Positions 24,462 to 34,833 of a stretch of 64,000 bases of DNA are shown here, one piece after another. The stretch spans positions 339,509,644 through 339,573,643 of the forward strand of contig OY821517.1 in the NCBI GenBank assembly GCA_963682025.1. Direction: 5' to 3'. Within the stretch, counting starts at the first letter, position 1, and each line of letters opens with the position of its first letter. This stretch comes from Cordilura impudica (Eukaryota > Arthropoda > Insecta > Diptera > Scathophagidae). Under the pieces are notes generated by a model. The model was given only the letters and a program-made list of their open reading frames with translations. It had not been told where the DNA came from and searched no databases. Made by a program: the position numbers and the translations under genes.

Positions 24462-26148
24462 CATGGTGACAGTTTTTTTTTTGGAATTTCAAGACGTCCG
24501 GGTCGGATTATTGTGACACTGGATCTAAAACTTTAGTGCGCAAAATTTGAGCCAATTCGGAAATGTTTTCTGGACGCACATTGAGTTTAAAGTTCAAATT
24601 TTTATGTAAAAATTGTCAAAAAAAAAAATAGTTTTTCACGAAAAGTTTGATATTAATAATTGCGTTATAATTAAATTAATTAATAAACCATAATCTAGAG
24701 TAAATTATCTTTCTAATAAAACAACAAAATCTATTATCGGTTGAAAAACAGCCAAGTTATATCAAGTTCCCCAGGCAATAAATGCGCCGGAGACCACTTG
24801 ATTAAGAAAATCGAGCTCACATTTTTAAAGGCATTGAAATAATTCACAACAACAACATTTTTGCATTCTCCTGATCCCCAAATGATCCTATGTAAAGTAT
24901 TTTCAATCTCGCCTAAATTAATGTCAAATCGGTACGAATTTTTTAGCACTATTTCATATTCTCCAAATTTACTTTTTCAAAAATTTTGTTCAAGAAATTT
25001 ACCGAAATTAACGATTGGACTTCAAGGTCTTATTAACAAAATATATGTGATTAAAAATGCCAAATATTGTAGATATCCTGTTCTTAATTTGACGAGGGCA
25101 GTGTTTTTATTTAAGCGGATTTGAAGAAAAATGTGATTTTTCATGATTTTCCACGGGTTAATTTCAGAACATAAGTCCAGAATATTATTTTTTAGAATTA
25201 TTAAAATATTATCAACAAGTTTTATCGAAATCCTTCCACAAATATATATTATTTCGATATTTTGTTTTAAAAAAATATAAATATATTTAAATTTGACCTT
25301 TGACCTTAAAGGGGGACAATTTATAGTGTTTGAATTTAACCTTAATTCCCAGAATTGAGAACTTATATTAAGTGGTATAATATTTTGACAAAACATATTT
25401 GAAATATGAAAACACGAAAAACATGTAGCCTAACAGTTGAAAAAGTATGAAAAATCAAATTTTTCTTCAAATCCGCTGAAATTAAAACGCTGCCCCTGCC
25501 AAATTAAGAACAGGATACTTACAATATTTGGCATTTTTTATCACATGTATTTTGTTAATAAGACCTTGAAGTTCAGTCGTTGATTTCGGTAAATTTGTTG
25601 AACAAAATTTTTGAAAAAGTAAAATTGTAGATTTTAAAATAGTGCTAATTTTTTTTTACCGATTTGACATTAATTTAGAACGGCATACAAATAGACCAGA
25701 TGGAAAATACTTTACATACGATCACGTGGGGATCAGGAGAATGCAAAACTGTTGTTATAGTAAATTATTTCAATGTCTTGAAAAATGTGAGCTCGATTTT
25801 TATTAATCGGCGCATTTATTGCCTGGGGAACTTGAGATAACTTGACTGTTTTTCAACCGATGATAAATTTTTTTATTTTATTAGAAAGATAATTTACTCT
25901 AGATTATAGTTTATTAACTAAGGAAATTATTAATGTCAAAATTTTTGTGAAAAATTATTTTTTTTTTGATTATTTTTACATACAAATGCATATTTGAACT
26001 TTGAACTTAATGCGCGTCCAGAAAGCATTGTCCGATTTGACTCAAATTTTGCGCACCAAAGTTCTAGATCCAGTATCACAATAATCCAACTCGCACACCG
26101 CAAAATTCGACCAAATTTTTTTTTTTCATACAAACCGCTGACACCCTA
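24462..26148. mobile_element. Foldback element with ~0.67-kb inverted arms
   Basis: The left arm (24462 to ~25150) and right arm (~25430 to 26148) are inverted copies. Examples are TTCAAGGTCTTATTAACAAA (25020) against its complement near 25560, and GGATTATTGTGACACTGGATC (24505) against its complement near 26075. The loop of ~280 bp is AT-rich and non-coding. The right terminus reads TAGGGTGTCAGCGG on the minus strand; the left terminus is a decayed ATGGTGACAG. The 87- and 124-codon frames inside are chance frames. Confidence 0.82.
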
Positions 26149-26161
26149 ATGTATACGAGTA

Positions 26162-27470
26162 TCTACATATATAAAATGGAATGTGTGTTTGTTTATTTGT
26201 TTGTTTGTTTGTACCTTATAGGAGACCAAACCTCTGGACCGATCTTTCTGAAATTTTCACAGCATTTAACTGGGACTCTGGCATGATTAATAGGGTACTT
26301 TTTTTTCGACCACGTCAACTTTTACGCCCACTTTTTTAAAATTACGTAATTGCTCCCATATAGTTTTTAACAGATTTACTTCAAATTGTATACACATTAT
26401 ACTCCAGGCGAGGTAGAAATAAACATATCTTATGCCACGCCCCCTTTCGAGCCCCTTTCCACGTCAAATTCTGTTTGGAAGTTTTTAACTTTTTGTTCTC
26501 TGTACAAATTTGTTCCTTCCAACGGATTTTTTTTTATTTGGTAGTATATTGCTCTTAATACTGTTAACGTCGCCATATAAATATGAACCATGCCCACTTC
26601 ACCGCCCCCTTTTTTTAATTCAGATACTTACTTATACCACTAACAATGTTTGCTATACAAAATACTTTTTTTGTAATATGTATTTACCTAAAGTTTTATA
26701 CACTTTTTATCTACAGGTAAGGTAGCCATACATTTTTTTTATTACCAAATCCCCCTTTTTCGCCCCATTTTACCTTAAATTATAATTAATCTGCTTTCAA
26801 ATAAAAATGAATGTGTGTTTGTTTGTGCTTTATAGGAGGCCAAACCCCTGAACCGATCTTCCTGAAATTTTCACAGCGTGTTAGTGTGACTCTGGAAGGA
26901 ATAATAGGCTATATAAATTTTTGATTGGACAAAGGGGCGGTGCCAGGCCCATATAACCCAAAATTTGAAATCGTCATATCTCGGGAATTTTTTGACCTAC
27001 AGCGGTCATATTTGGTACATATGGTATTGGCATGAATAGAAATACATACCAGAACTATTGGAAGGATCGTAATGAAATTTTCACAAAAGGATATTTTTGC
27101 GAAATAATAAGTCCTTAACTATATAAAGTTGTTAGTGGGCAAAGGGGCGTGGTCCCGCCCATATAACCCAAAATTTAAAATCGTCATATCTCTGTCATTT
27201 TTTAACATACGGCGATGATATTTGGTATATATCGTATTGAAATTGATAGAAATAGTACTACAAGAAAACTGGGCGGGACCACGCCCTTTTTAGAAAAATT
27301 AAAATCCATAATAACTTCTATTAAGCCCTTGACTATATAAAGTTGTTAGTGCAATAATTAATTCTAAATTAAATAAATAATATTTTGATAATGTATAAAT
27401 ATTTTTTTTTATTTTATTTTATTTTATTTTATAACGATGAGGGGTAGCGAAGCACACCGGGTTCAGCTAG
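26162..27470 (+). mobile_element. Helitron-like element, two 5' ends in tandem
   Basis: Starts A|TCTACATATATAAAATGGA, continues TGTGTGTTTGTTTATTTG, and ends GAAGCACACCGGGTTCAGCTAG|T. A second 5'-like segment at ~26803 (AAAAATGAATGTGTGTTTG followed by TTTATAGGAGGCCAAACC) suggests one copy joined head-to-tail to another. Phrases ATATAACCCAAAATTTGAAA (26951) and its variant at 27161 mark ~210-bp internal repeats. A (TTTTA)n tract lies just inside the 3' end (~27405-27432). No Rep/helicase frame is visible. The minus-strand relative is 8751-9846. Confidence 0.75.
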
Positions 27471-27618
27471 TGTATATATATTTTTTAAATTATTGAGCAT
27501 AGAAAATGTTTATACTTCCCATCCATTAAAAAGATTTTTTAACGTACATAAATAAATATATATACTTTTTAAAATATCCATTTATTATTAATATATTAAA
27601 TTTATATAAAAAAAAAAA

Positions 27619-27920
27619 TCATGTGAGTTCGATCACAGTGGAGATGTGTGACATCTAGTAATTAAAGATTATTTTGTCACTTTTTTTAAAATCAAACAGG
27701 AAGCGTCATCTATGTATCACTTATAGCAAACAACTGCAAGGACTCTGGTTGTACTTGTGGGGTTGTTGAATTGTGTATATGTCATACGTTTATATTGTGA
27801 AATTTTTGTCGTTTTACAGCAAAGGGTTGTTGAATTAGCTGAAACAATTTTATGTCATAATTTTTTCACCAATACAATCATAAGTCACACCGATTTGTCT
27901 TACGGTTTACAGTGTAACAT
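27619..27920 (+). mobile_element. F3 element copy 2 (module and tail, no array)
   Basis: The module at 27619-27746 begins TCATGTGAGTTCGATCACAG and runs to AAGGACTCTG. A tail at ~27854-27920 (TCATAATTTTTTCACCAATA and TCATAAGTCACACCGATTT) matches the reverse complement of 47066-47137. The minisatellite separating module and tail in copy 3 is absent here. Confidence 0.72.
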
Positions 27921-28109
27921 GTGAGCTCACAATTCTACGTTTTGTGTTTGACTTGAACAGGACCATTTACTCATTGAAGTAGAGAGGAGATCGTATACAG
28001 AAAAACTGTGTACTCAGTTTTCCATATTTCTCTAGAATAAAGTTAGAAAATATAAAGAAAGTAAAAAATATGATAAATAATAAAGGATAATGTGAAGAAA
28101 GATGTTTAC

Positions 28110-28309
28110 TAGGGTGGCCCTTCATTATATGGAGAAAAAAAGTGTTCAAACTCTCGGTCGCACCGCCTAGAAATATGCGAATAGCAAAAAAAAAAAAAAT
28201 GAGAAATACAAAGTTTTGGGCCAATCAAAAAACCATTTAGAGGTGGCTCATCGCGATTGAAAATTTCAAGTGCGTTTTATATGGGGAAAATATGACCTTC
28301 TTTCAGATT
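28110..28309. other. Putative transposon terminus TAGGGTGGCCC
   Basis: TAGGGTGGCCCTTCATTATA starts 200 bp outside the 3' end of the P-like transposase frame and resembles the TAGGGYG ends at 7784, 21492 and 26148. It is probably the 3' terminus of the P-like element, but a matching inverted end beyond 30760 was not found. Confidence 0.5.
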
Positions 28310-29069
28310 TTACGAAAATTTCGTTCTATAGTTTAATTTTTCCGACAAATTGTTATATAATTCGGGATCAACGAAGAAAAGCGTAGCCGGCATTTTTCTC
28401 AGTAATTCTTCATTGAAGAACCCAGCATCCAATTTAGTTTTAATAGCTGCAAACATGCTGACACTCAGAACTTGAGCTGCTCTCGAAACTTTCATCCTTT
28501 CGAAACTATTCGGATTTAGATGCGAATCTTGATTCGTTTGATGAGAAATATCGAGAATCCCATCAAGCCGATCATTAGATTTATTATACACCAAGTCCTT
28601 TCTTATTGAAACTTCGTCGAAGAGTAAAACACATTGCCTTTGTTTTGGTAATCCTCCTTAAGTTATTTAAAACATCGTTGTCAATTCTGGACTTCACATA
28701 CTTGATTGACCTAAAATTCCTTAATGACGACTTTGATGGGAGTTTAAATTTCAGCTATTCTCTCATAAAAGTATACGCCTTGCTTGACGTATACTCTGTA
28801 TTCTGAGCAACTGATTTGTCCTCCTCACTGTAAATTTGCTTCTTTTGGACAATCATTTTTGCAAATGCAATTCCTTCCTTGCTGGCAGGTGGATGGACTC
28901 GAGACGATACGATTTAGAAGCTTCGCCTTAAGCTTCATTATTTGTAGTTGTAGTTCTTTGATATTCCGTTGCGCAACAACCATTTGCCTTTGGTGCATTT
29001 TTTGCTCTCTAGCAAGCTTTTCCTCACAACCGATTTTTCTTCTTCTTTCATCGTCTTCACTTCCCTCTA

Positions 29070-30128
29070 CGGAAAATTTCCCAAAAACAATTGCCCGAAA
29101 AAACAATTTCCCGAAAAAACAATTCCCCGAATACAATTTCCCAAAATTACAATTTCCCGAAATCAATTTCCCGAAATCACAATTTCCCGAAAACGATTTC
29201 CCGAAATTACAATTTCCCTATTTTAGTTTGGAACTTCCCGTATATTCTTGATTTACCCCATAAAAAAAATAAAAATTAACCGAAAATACAACTTGCTGCA
29301 TACGATTTCTCGAAAAAACAATTTATCGAGTATACGACTTCTCGAAAAAACAATTCCCCCACCCCGCATCGCGCCCATCCTCTTCCACCCTCCCTCGTCA
29401 TCCGGACCTATTTATTGGAGTGTCATACGCTTATTTTTTCATTGTGAATTTGAACACTTCGGTATTCAGACGGATAACGCTCACTCTCTCCATAACATCC
29501 TGCCCATGCAGTAGCTGCTACGGAATTGTTACCACCTTGCATAGCGAAGTTTTTTAGTTATTTGGGTTGTAATACACAGCTACTATGCCACTCGAATTCG
29601 TGGATAGCGAAAAAGGTAAACCGAGGTTGCTTTTGAATGGTTACTTGTATCATGACGACGGTCAGCCCGTTGATAGCGTTTATTGTCGTTGTATCCATTA
29701 CCGAGGAAAACACTGTACCGGTAGGGTACATAGGGTCACTACATCAAGTGGTCATTAACTGATTGCTCGCGCTTCGGCCGGAATTTCTGATGGTATTGTT
29801 TCGGAAATGTCATCAACAAGCTCTTTGAAGAAATAGTAATTTAGGGAAATTGTAATTTCGGGAAATTGTGTTCGGGAAATTGTAATTTCGGGAAATTGTG
29901 TTCGGGAAATTGTAATTTCGGGAAATTGTAATTTCGGGAAATTGTAATTTCGGGAAATTGTAATTTCGGGAAATTGTAATTTCGGGAAATTGTAATTTCG
30001 GGAAATTGTGTTCGTGAAATTGTAATTTCGCGAAATTGTCACTCCGGGAAATTGTGTTCGGGAAATTGTAATTTCGGGAAATCGTTTTCGGGAAATTGTT
30101 TTCGGGAAATTGTATTCGGAAAATTTTC
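29070..30128. mobile_element. Foldback-like cassette with inverted 16-bp arrays
   Basis: The left array (29075-29225, with a degenerate extension to ~29350) repeats CAATTTCCCGAAATTA. The right array (29840-30120) repeats the exact complement, TAATTTCGGGAAATTG, about 17 times. The outer edges share CGGAAAATTT. The cassette splits the P-like transposase between THAP domain 2 and the coiled coil. Its core (29350-29840) is more GC-rich than the surroundings and holds a FLYWCH fragment. Frames across the arrays (for example 29813-30166) are translated repeat. Confidence 0.75.
29585..29758 (+). CDS. FLYWCH zinc-finger fragment, 57 residues
   Basis: The frame from ATG 29585 to TAA 29758 reads MPLEFVDSEKGKPRLLLNGY, continues LYHDDGQPVDSVYCRCIHYR and ends GKHCTGRVHRVTTSSGH. 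This follows the FLYWCH pattern: F-x-x-S-x-(K/R)-G-K, L-L-x-x-G-Y-x-Y, Y-x-x-C, C-x-x-R, then His. The canonical Trp of YWRC is Cys here, and the stop replaces the last His position of H-x-H. An AG (TACACAG) lies 6 bp upstream of the ATG, so it could once have been an exon. FLYWCH domains occur in chromatin proteins such as Drosophila mod(mdg4) and in Mutator-type transposases; which donor applies is unknown. It is probably a non-expressed fragment. Confidence 0.7.
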   Translation: MPLEFVDSEKGKPRLLLNGYLYHDDGQPVDSVYCRCIHYRGKHCTGRVHRVTTSSGH

Positions 30129-30759
30129 CGCAAATCCTTCACTTCATGGGGCAGCCGCCTTAGCAATTTCAGCTTGGCGTATTTAAAATTCGAATTCCTC
30201 TAGAGTCATTTCAATTCCATCCATTTTCCTTTTTCTATAAGTATGCTGAGCCGGTTCGGTGGATGTTCTCTTTCCGTATCTATTCCAGAGGATTTTTTCA
30301 CTGGAACAGCATTCCGCTTCAGCCGTTTCGTCCCAACTTCATTATTGTCAAAAAGATTGGAACATATCAGCAACTTTTCACAATCCAATCTCCAAATGCC
30401 ATTTTTTTTCCACAATTTGTGTAAATCCTTATTTTTGGGAAAGCAAACAACCGCATATTCTCCTGCTTGTTGTTGCAACCCAAATAAGAGCATTTTCTGT
30501 TAATTCTTTTCGTTTGTCGGGTTTCCTCACTAATATCGGGTGTATCTGAAATGGGTGCTGCTCCATTCTTTAGACGTTTTAATCCCACATAGTCCGGACC
30601 AATATGCAGGTTGCACACTCAGTCTTGTGTGCTGCGATTGAAGGAATCGTACAACTTTAAATTGCTCTTCCACACAGCCAACATTGCTGCATCATTAGTT
30701 CGGAAAGAAAATAAAATTGTGTTTCCGGAAACGACACAATTCTTCACGCATTTAACCAT

Positions 30760-32409
30760 TTTTTTTCAAATATTTTGCTCTTATTGGAATAAAAGTAAAT
30801 TTATAAAGAAATTTTGTAATCACCAAATAAAACTTACTCTTGTATTGCTATTTTTTTTCAATTCACCTTAATTTAGTTTTCTAATTTTTCTTAAATATGG
30901 TCCTAATATATGGTCTTAATATATGGTCCTTCGCATTACTTGCAACAAAGCACACGCTGAGCATTCAGCTCAATACTGCACACTCGAACTGGAAAGTCAG
31001 CAAGAAGCACCACAAAGAAATTAAGGAACTAATTACAATATGCAAAGTTGATATCCAAGATTTTTGGCACCAAAACAGTTTTTTGTTATGTTCGAGATTT
31101 GAATAAAAACTTTTATAGATTTTCAATTTATCAAAACTACTCCAATTTCCCATACACCGCTTATTGAAAAAAAAATGCTATTTCTTTATATTTTTATTTT
31201 GTTTTTTTTTGTTTTTTTACTTCTCACCCATAGTGTCTTGGCAAAAAGCCATCATTCCACATTCAACAGCTAAACAATTTACGCGTAATAAAATTGCTAC
31301 CACTTTGATTTTGCACGCCAAAAGACACACACACTCAAAATACAAACTTAAACTGAAACTGAAAACGAAAACGAACATGAAAACGATCGTCTTAAGGTCA
31401 AATTAGTGGTTTTTATTTTGGCGGGAGGGGTTTTTTTTGTGTTATTTCGCTTTTAAGCGATTTTCTTTGATAAACCACTCACTAAGAACTAAGAAGAGTC
31501 ACATGGTGCACCTTGATCGATCAAAGCTGAGTACATATAAAACATGGGCAATTTCGTGCTACGTAAAGACGTAAATACTGCAAATGCAATTTGTACAATT
31601 ATTCTGTTTGACTTTTAGTAATTTTTATTAGCAGCAGCAAAATTGAACTTGTTACGCCAAAACAATATAAAGTATATATTACAGCAATGAAAACAAACAA
31701 AAAAGTGGTCGAGGTATTCAACCTTATAATTGGCAAAATGTTTGTAATATAAATATATTTATACATATGTATGTGTATGTATGTATGTATGACTAATAAA
31801 TATATGTATATACGTACATACATATATTAACTAAACATTTAGGCATTAACATAATTGCACTGTGCAACTTTTAAATATTTCAAAATCTCACGACGAACTC
31901 TTCCCAATAATTTATGTTGACTTTAGAAAATTATGACATGAAATTAATTAAATTAAATTCAATAACTGCGTTCCAATGAATTAAGTTTATAATAATTAAT
32001 TAATTTATATCATTATCTAAAAATTGATAAAAAAAACTAGCTCAATTTGTTATGTCCCACTGTCAATTAGCTATTATTTTAGATATTCATGTTTTGGCAT
32101 ATTCTATATTTATTTATTTGTTTTATAATATACTAATTTGTTTGTTTTAAATTTTGGAAATGAAATTTAATTTTCAAATACATTACACTTAAAAGAAATT
32201 GTATTAAAGAGTTCATATTGGCGATGTGGCTTAGGCAAATATACGAAAGTTTATAGTTGTTTGTTGTTCTGTTGAAGGGCGATTTTTAAATTAATGTAAG
32301 GGAATACTAAAATTATTTTGTTAACATAATGAGCTTAAAGTTAAAATTTCAGAGAAAAAAAAATTTGATATAAATATTTACAGTGTTTTTTTTTTCTTTA
32401 GAAAGAACT
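30760..32409. other. No gene recognised
   Basis: This contains a triplicated TATGGTCCTAATA-type motif (30895-30930) and a TATG/TATA microsatellite (~31762-31830). The 5' terminus of the P-like element should lie here, but no inverted match to TAGGGTGGCCC was found. The 155-codon frame 28784-29251 and nearby frames upstream are antisense shadows. Confidence 0.5.
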
Positions 32410-32413
32410 TAGC

Positions 32414-32482
32414 AGCAGGGCTACCGACTCCGACTCCGTCACTTCATTTTTTCTTTTGGCGACTCCGACTCTCTCCGACTCT
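32414..32482. repeat. GACTCC-rich subterminal-type sequence, copy 1
   Basis: CAGCAGGGCTACCGACTCCG and the following ACTCCGTCACTTC carry GACTCCGACTC repeats. CAGGGCTAC resembles hAT termini, many of which have GACTCC repeats just inside. A second piece in the same orientation is at 34646-34680. No paired inverted end is evident. Confidence 0.45.
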
Positions 32483-32579
32483 CTTTAATATAGTAGGTAT
32501 TGCACAATATATTTTACAGTTTGACTAGTACTTGTAGGTATATGTATATTTATTAATTATGATGTATAAATATAAGTAA

Positions 32580-32655
32580 CTAGCTGTAACCCGATGTGCT
32601 TCGTTAAGCCCATCGGAGCGAAATAAAAAACTGGGATACATTTTGTAGAAAACTA
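32580..32655 (-). mobile_element. Helitron 3' terminus
   Basis: On the minus strand it ends ...GGGTTACAGCTAG|T. The outer ~75 bp align with the 3' end of the Helitron at 8751 (ACCCGATGTGCTTCG, CGAAATAAAAAACTGGG, TTTTGTAGAAAAC). Similarity stops where the GCGATTTTTG array begins. Confidence 0.7.
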
Positions 32656-33845
32656 TTTTATTTAGATTTGGCAATTTTTGAATTTGTCGATTTTTGTTTT
32701 TGCGATTTTAGTTTTTGGCGATTTTTGATTTTGGCAATTACTGCTTTTTGTGATTTTCAATTTTGCCGATCTTTGTTTAGTGCGATTTTTAAGTTTCGCA
32801 TTTTGATTTTGGCGATTTTTGTTATTCGCGATTTTCGGTTTTGTCGATTTTTGAGATTGGCGTTTTTTTATTTTTTGCAATTTTGTTATTCGCGATTTTC
32901 GGTTTTGGCGATTTTTGATTTTGGTTATTTTTGAATTTGATGATTTTTGATTTTGGCGATTTTTGTTTATTGCGATTTTTGATTTTGGCGATTTTTGTTA
33001 TTCGCGATTTTCGGTTTGGTCGATTTTTGCGATTGGCGTTTTTTGTTTTTTGCATTTTTGTTATTTGCATTTTTGTTATTTTTGATTTTGGCGATTTTTA
33101 AATTTGTCGATTTTTGTTTTTGCAATTTCAGATTTTAGCGATTATTGCTTTATGTGATTTTGCCGATCTTTGTCTTTTCCGATTTTTGACTTCGGCATTT
33201 TTTGATTTTGGCGATTTTTGTTATTCGCGATTTTCGGTTTTGTCGATTTTTTAGATTGGCGTTTTTTTGTTTTTTTGCATTTTTTGTTATTCGCGATTTT
33301 CGGTATTGGCAATTTTTGATTTTGGTGATTTTTGACTTTGATGATTTATGATTTTGGCGATTTTTGTTTATTGCGATTTTTGATTTTGACGATTTTTGTT
33401 GTTCGCGATTTTCGGATTGGTTGATTTTTGATTTTAGCCTTTTTTTGTGATTTTGTTATTCGCGATTTTTGTTATTCGCGATTTTCGGTTTTGACAATTT
33501 TCGGTGTTGGCGATTTTTGATTTTGGTGATTTTTGATTTTGATGATTTTTGATTTTGGCGATTTTATTTTTTTTTTTACGATTTTGGCGATTTCTTTTAT
33601 TTGTTATTTTCGGTTTTGGCGATTTTTGTTCTTTGCGATTTTTAATTTTGACGATTTTTGATAATTGCGAATTTGATTTAGGCGAGTTTTTATTTTTGTG
33701 ATTTTTGGCTTTAGCAATTTTTGTTTATTGCTATTTTTGATTTTGGCGATTGTTGTTATTCGCGATTTTCGGTTTTTGCATTTCTTGATTTTTGGCAAAA
33801 TCGCGATTTTTGTTATTCGCGATTTTCGGTTCAGGCAATTTTTTG
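32656..33845. repeat. GCGATTTTTGATTTTG minisatellite
   Basis: Units of ~16-18 bp (TTTTGGCGATTTTTG, TTATTCGCGATTTTCGG) are organised in a ~405-425-bp higher-order period. For example, the block beginning AGATTGGCGTTTTTTT occurs at ~32849 and ~33254. Lysine/asparagine-rich minus-strand frames here (QKSPKTKIAK-like) are translated repeat. Confidence 0.85.
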
Positions 33846-34039
33846 CTATTATTGACTAAAATATGATTAAAAATTTAAAAATTTTCAAAGCTGAAAATAA
33901 CCTTTTAACGCTTTCTTCTGTAGGAGGCATAACAGTGACAATTCTAGTTGCATCGCGAATAATTTTTTGATAAACAGTACTTCTTCCACATTCATTTTTG
34001 AGGAACGATCATATTTTTTTTCTATTCCGTTTAATTGTT

Positions 34040-34325
34040 TTAAAAACTCTTCTTTAAATTTAGATTTTTCAATGTCTCTGGTTTATTTTCTTTCTGTAAA
34101 CTTAAACATCTTCGCTTTGCTTTTTTTAATCGTTCAAATCCATCTAAATAGGCTTCGAAATTTAAGTCTTAAGTACAGTAAGATGATTCGGACCGATTCA
34201 ACATTTCAATTTCAACTACCGGTGCATTTTGATTTGTGTTGATGTTATCTAAACATCGATCGAACAATAGTGCAGCACAGGACCGTTCGTTATAGTTTGC
34301 AGACTCTGTGACTGGAGAACATACT
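34040..34325 (-). pseudogene. Decayed coding stretch, family not recognised
   Basis: Read on the minus strand, about 95 codons are open except for one TAA. Blocks include NYNERSCAALLFDRCLDNIN, VVEIEMLNRSESSYCT, stop, then DLNFEAYLDGFERLKKAKRR. Residue composition is protein-like and unlike the surrounding repeats. It lies between the two GACTCC pieces and could belong to the same transposon. I cannot name the family. Confidence 0.35.
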
Positions 34326-34645
34326 AAGGTGAGAGAATTTTATTGGGGGAACAACAATACCCACTAAAAAAGATGAAAGGAACAAAGGCAGAACTACCTA
34401 AAAAGTATCCTGCAAGTTTAATGTGGTAGGATAATGCACATATGTTGCACATAAAATGCTTGATTTATATTATAAAAAATGTTCTTGATTTTGTTTATAA
34501 TTATGGTTAGATGAAGGTTAATTTGGGTCTTACATCATTTGTGGGGATAATTTGGTTCTGATTACAGAAATATGCAATCTCTATTTAATATAAAAAATTT
34601 TGCTCGAGAGGGTTTTTATACTCCGTCTACCAATAAACAAAAATT

Positions 34646-34680
34646 ACTACCGACTCCGACTCCAACTCCGACCACTTCCT
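34646..34680. repeat. GACTCC-rich sequence, copy 2
   Basis: ACTACCGACTCCGACTCCAA and the following CTCCGACCACTTCC repeat the motif at 32414 in the same orientation. Confidence 0.5.
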
Positions 34681-34833
34681 CTCAGTGAAAAAATGTATAT
34701 ACTTAAGAGGATTGTCAACTATTTGGGTTTCAGCTTTGATCGATTAAAAATTCAGAAGAATTTTTATTGATCAATCAAGCGATAACGTAACGAATAAAAG
34801 GAATTTTCAAAACATTCCAATAAATTCTGTTAA

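Larger units (their letters stand above)
28310..30759 (-). pseudogene. P-element-like transposase with two THAP domains, broken
   Basis: Minus strand. It starts at ATG 30759 (MVKCVKNC). THAP domain 1 (~30759-30540) shows C..C, an AVWKSN tryptophan, VCNLHIG with C and H, and LKNGAAP, with an in-frame stop just before VCNLH. THAP domain 2 (~30510-30280) shows RKCSYLGC, LFAFPK, LHKLW and LKRNAVP, with a frameshift after AFPK and Leu in place of the zinc-binding His (ICSNLF). After a ~1.05-kb inserted cassette, a coiled coil follows (QRNIKELQLQIMKLKAKLL, ~28960). Then AYTFMRE, a catalytic-core block LLFDEVSIRKDL(V)YNKSNDRLDG (~28610-28545) and KVSRAAQVLSVSMFAAI (~28495). Sequence after FFVDPELYNNL is lost. 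P-like transposases cut at 8-bp sites; this copy cannot be active. Confidence 0.85.

Noticed and set aside
25022..25396. 124-codon minus-strand frame in the foldback
   Set aside because: It covers arm and loop, and the other arm does not keep the frame.
28784..29251. 155-codon plus-strand frame as a host gene
   Set aside because: It is antisense to the P-like coiled-coil region and runs into the 16-bp array.
29755..30166. Minus-strand frames of ~95-117 codons (NFPKLQFPEITIS repeats) as a gene
   Set aside because: They are translated 16-bp repeat in changing frames.
28110..31160. Complete P-like element with both ends
   Set aside because: A left end candidate exists, but no inverted partner of TAGGGTGGCCC was found to the right.
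32662..33798. Lys/Asn-rich minus-strand frames as a basic repeat protein
   Set aside because: They are translated GCGATTTTTG minisatellite, with frames starting and stopping at random.
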